From: Semisulcospira habei
Taxonomy: Eukaryota > Mollusca > Gastropoda > Semisulcospiridae
Reading direction: 5' to 3'
Assembly: GCA_036245525.1 (NCBI GenBank)
Contig: BTPG01000004.1
Coordinates: 160,460,230 to 160,524,229 of the forward strand
Length of the DNA stretch: 64,000 bases
This document shows, piece by piece, positions 62,817 to 64,000 of this stretch (positions are counted from its first letter, which is position 1; each line of letters opens with the position of its first letter). The translations under genes and the position numbers were made by a program. A model generated the notes under the pieces. That model was not told the DNA's origin, ran no database searches, and saw only the letters and a list, made by a program, of their open reading frames with translations.

Positions 62817-64000
62817 TTGAAGCTGCAAGCCCTTCTGGCAGACCTGCATCGTGTGGAAGGAGCACTCAGTCACCAGGGACTGCTCGTCCTCTCCGACAGT
62901 GCGACAGTGATGGCGTACGTATATGACACGGAGTGGGCCTTACGCAAGGACGCCTTCGGATGCTCAGCGCGCGGTGGGAAACGACGTGTCGGCCTCTTCA
63001 CCTTGTGGTGGTACTCCAGCCTCCCCCTGCTTGTCTCCCCGATCCCAGTCCCGCTCGCCTGGCAGTCTTCGCTTATCCATTCAGTGGCACCGTCTCTTCG
63101 CGTCCACTTCCCCCCCGACAGTCGGCGTCCCCTCCTCCTCAAGCTGCAAGATGGCTGTACCACCCTTGCCGGAGCGCCTCCTCCTTCATGCTTGGATGCG
63201 TGCCGCAGGCCCTCGACGCTGGACGCTTCTCGAGGGCATCAGTGGAGGCTAGCGCTTCAGCCCACAAGCACTCGGCTTGACGCTTCTATAGGGAAGATGG
63301 TGAGTACTGTGCTCCTGGGCGGCGCCCGTCGCCGCTCCCCCCACCGACCTAACTACCCAAGCTCGCGGATTTCTTTTCCTGGCTTCTCGGAGACCAAGGT
63401 GGCCTTTGCAGACATAACCTTTCCGACGTTTACTGGTGGCTCTCACCTTTTTCGGCCATGTCAGCGAGCTACACGCGCTTCGGCGCACCCTGCCTGCCTG
63501 CAACTTCGAGCGGTCCGTGCCGTACAGCTCCTTCGGACTCTTGTCTTCTGGCCATGACCACGTCTTCTTGGACTGAGCCACAGGTGTGCACCTTGACTGC
63601 TGTGAGGGACTTCTTCCCCAGGAGTTAAGGCAAGGAGACCCTTGCAAGCCATACACTTTTACCTACTCAGTCACAAGCCGTCCAGAGTGGGTGCACACGC
63701 CTTTGCTGCCGTTATGCCGGCAGGACTGATGCTTCAGCCCAGACGATCTCTTCCTGGCTACGCTCAGTCATACGGTCCGCCTACCAGGATCCCTCCCAAG
63801 GAGGGAAGAGGCTAAAGATACGTGCACACAAGGTACACGCCATGACCGTGAACGTCACGTTCGACCGGAACTGTGCCCTCTTACACATCATGGCGACCGG
63901 GGGACTGGCTGGCAGAATCTACTTCACCTGCCTCTATCCTAGAGATCTGGCAGGCCAGCGAGTCTCCTCGCTTGGGTGGGGGACATCACTGTGGCGCTAC
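62817..64000 (+). pseudogene. DIRS-type retrotransposon remains (RNase H and tyrosine recombinase)
   Basis: The segment 62817-63200 contains 'GLLVLSDSATVMAYV' (RNase H-like), 'VSPIPVPLAWQSSLI' and 'RPLLLKLQDGCTTL', phrases in the order seen in DIRS polyproteins. An open frame from 63722 to the window edge reads 'SSWLRSVIRSAYQDPSQG', 'RAHKVHAMTVNVTFDRN' and 'HIMATGG', matching the DIRS tyrosine recombinase C-terminal core. The arginine expected in the AHxxR box reads histidine, so the enzyme would be inactive. GC-rich sequence from about 60250 probably belongs to the same element but is too decayed to assign. The element runs off the right end. Confidence 0.65.

Overview
The window looks like intronic and repeat-rich DNA of a marine invertebrate, most likely a mollusc (perhaps a gastropod). 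The evidence is a split, intron-containing animal gene, abundant CA microsatellites, and a mix of RTE-like, CR1/Rex1-like, I/Jockey-like, DIRS, hAT, piggyBac, pogo and Polinton-type elements. The species cannot be read from the sequence. The one host gene recognised is DHX9 (ATP-dependent RNA helicase A) on the + strand. Four small exons (31521-31656, 40120-40209, 46679-46864, 50785-50862) encode the end of the second dsRNA-binding domain and the linker before the helicase core. Earlier and later exons were not found here.

The main feature is a 23.3-kb endogenous virus of the Polinton/Maverick-adintovirus kind at 5067-28383, probably inside a DHX9 intron. It has ~245-bp terminal inverted repeats, each containing a ~210-bp palindrome, and is flanked by CGCAACAG on both sides. 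Its genes, in order, are: an unknown small protein; protein-primed type DNA polymerase B; a retroviral-type integrase; three small membrane or basic proteins; a conserved 154-aa protein; the packaging ATPase; the double-jelly-roll major capsid protein; a membrane protein; a conserved virion-type protein; the penton-like minor capsid protein; an unknown protein; and a last membrane protein. Many starts are preceded by an AATAAAAATG-type motif, a candidate shared promoter. No maturation protease was recognised. The copy is broken by SINEs, a hAT transposon and several small frameshifts. Without the later insertions it would be about 17 kb.

The insertions can be ordered in time. An RTE-type LINE (minus strand, two halves at 2985-5013 and 29599-31190) was split by a TGT...ACA element of about 1.25 kb that resembles a solo LTR. 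The virus inserted into that element. Seven copies of one SINE family and a 3.67-kb hAT transposon with an apparently intact four-exon transposase then inserted into the virus. One SINE sits inside another.

Right of 31.6 kb, short DHX9 exons are separated by transposon debris: a hAT relic (31730-33518), a LINE with a long open frame (34164-37229), LINE reverse transcriptase relics, a piggyBac-type MITE and a piggyBac relic, two further RTE copies (41490-44232 and 54998-58224, the latter flanked by an exact 92-bp duplication), and two copies of a zinc-finger-tailed LINE. From about 53.2 kb the DNA is GC-rich. A decayed DIRS retrotransposon with RNase H and tyrosine-recombinase remains runs off the right edge.
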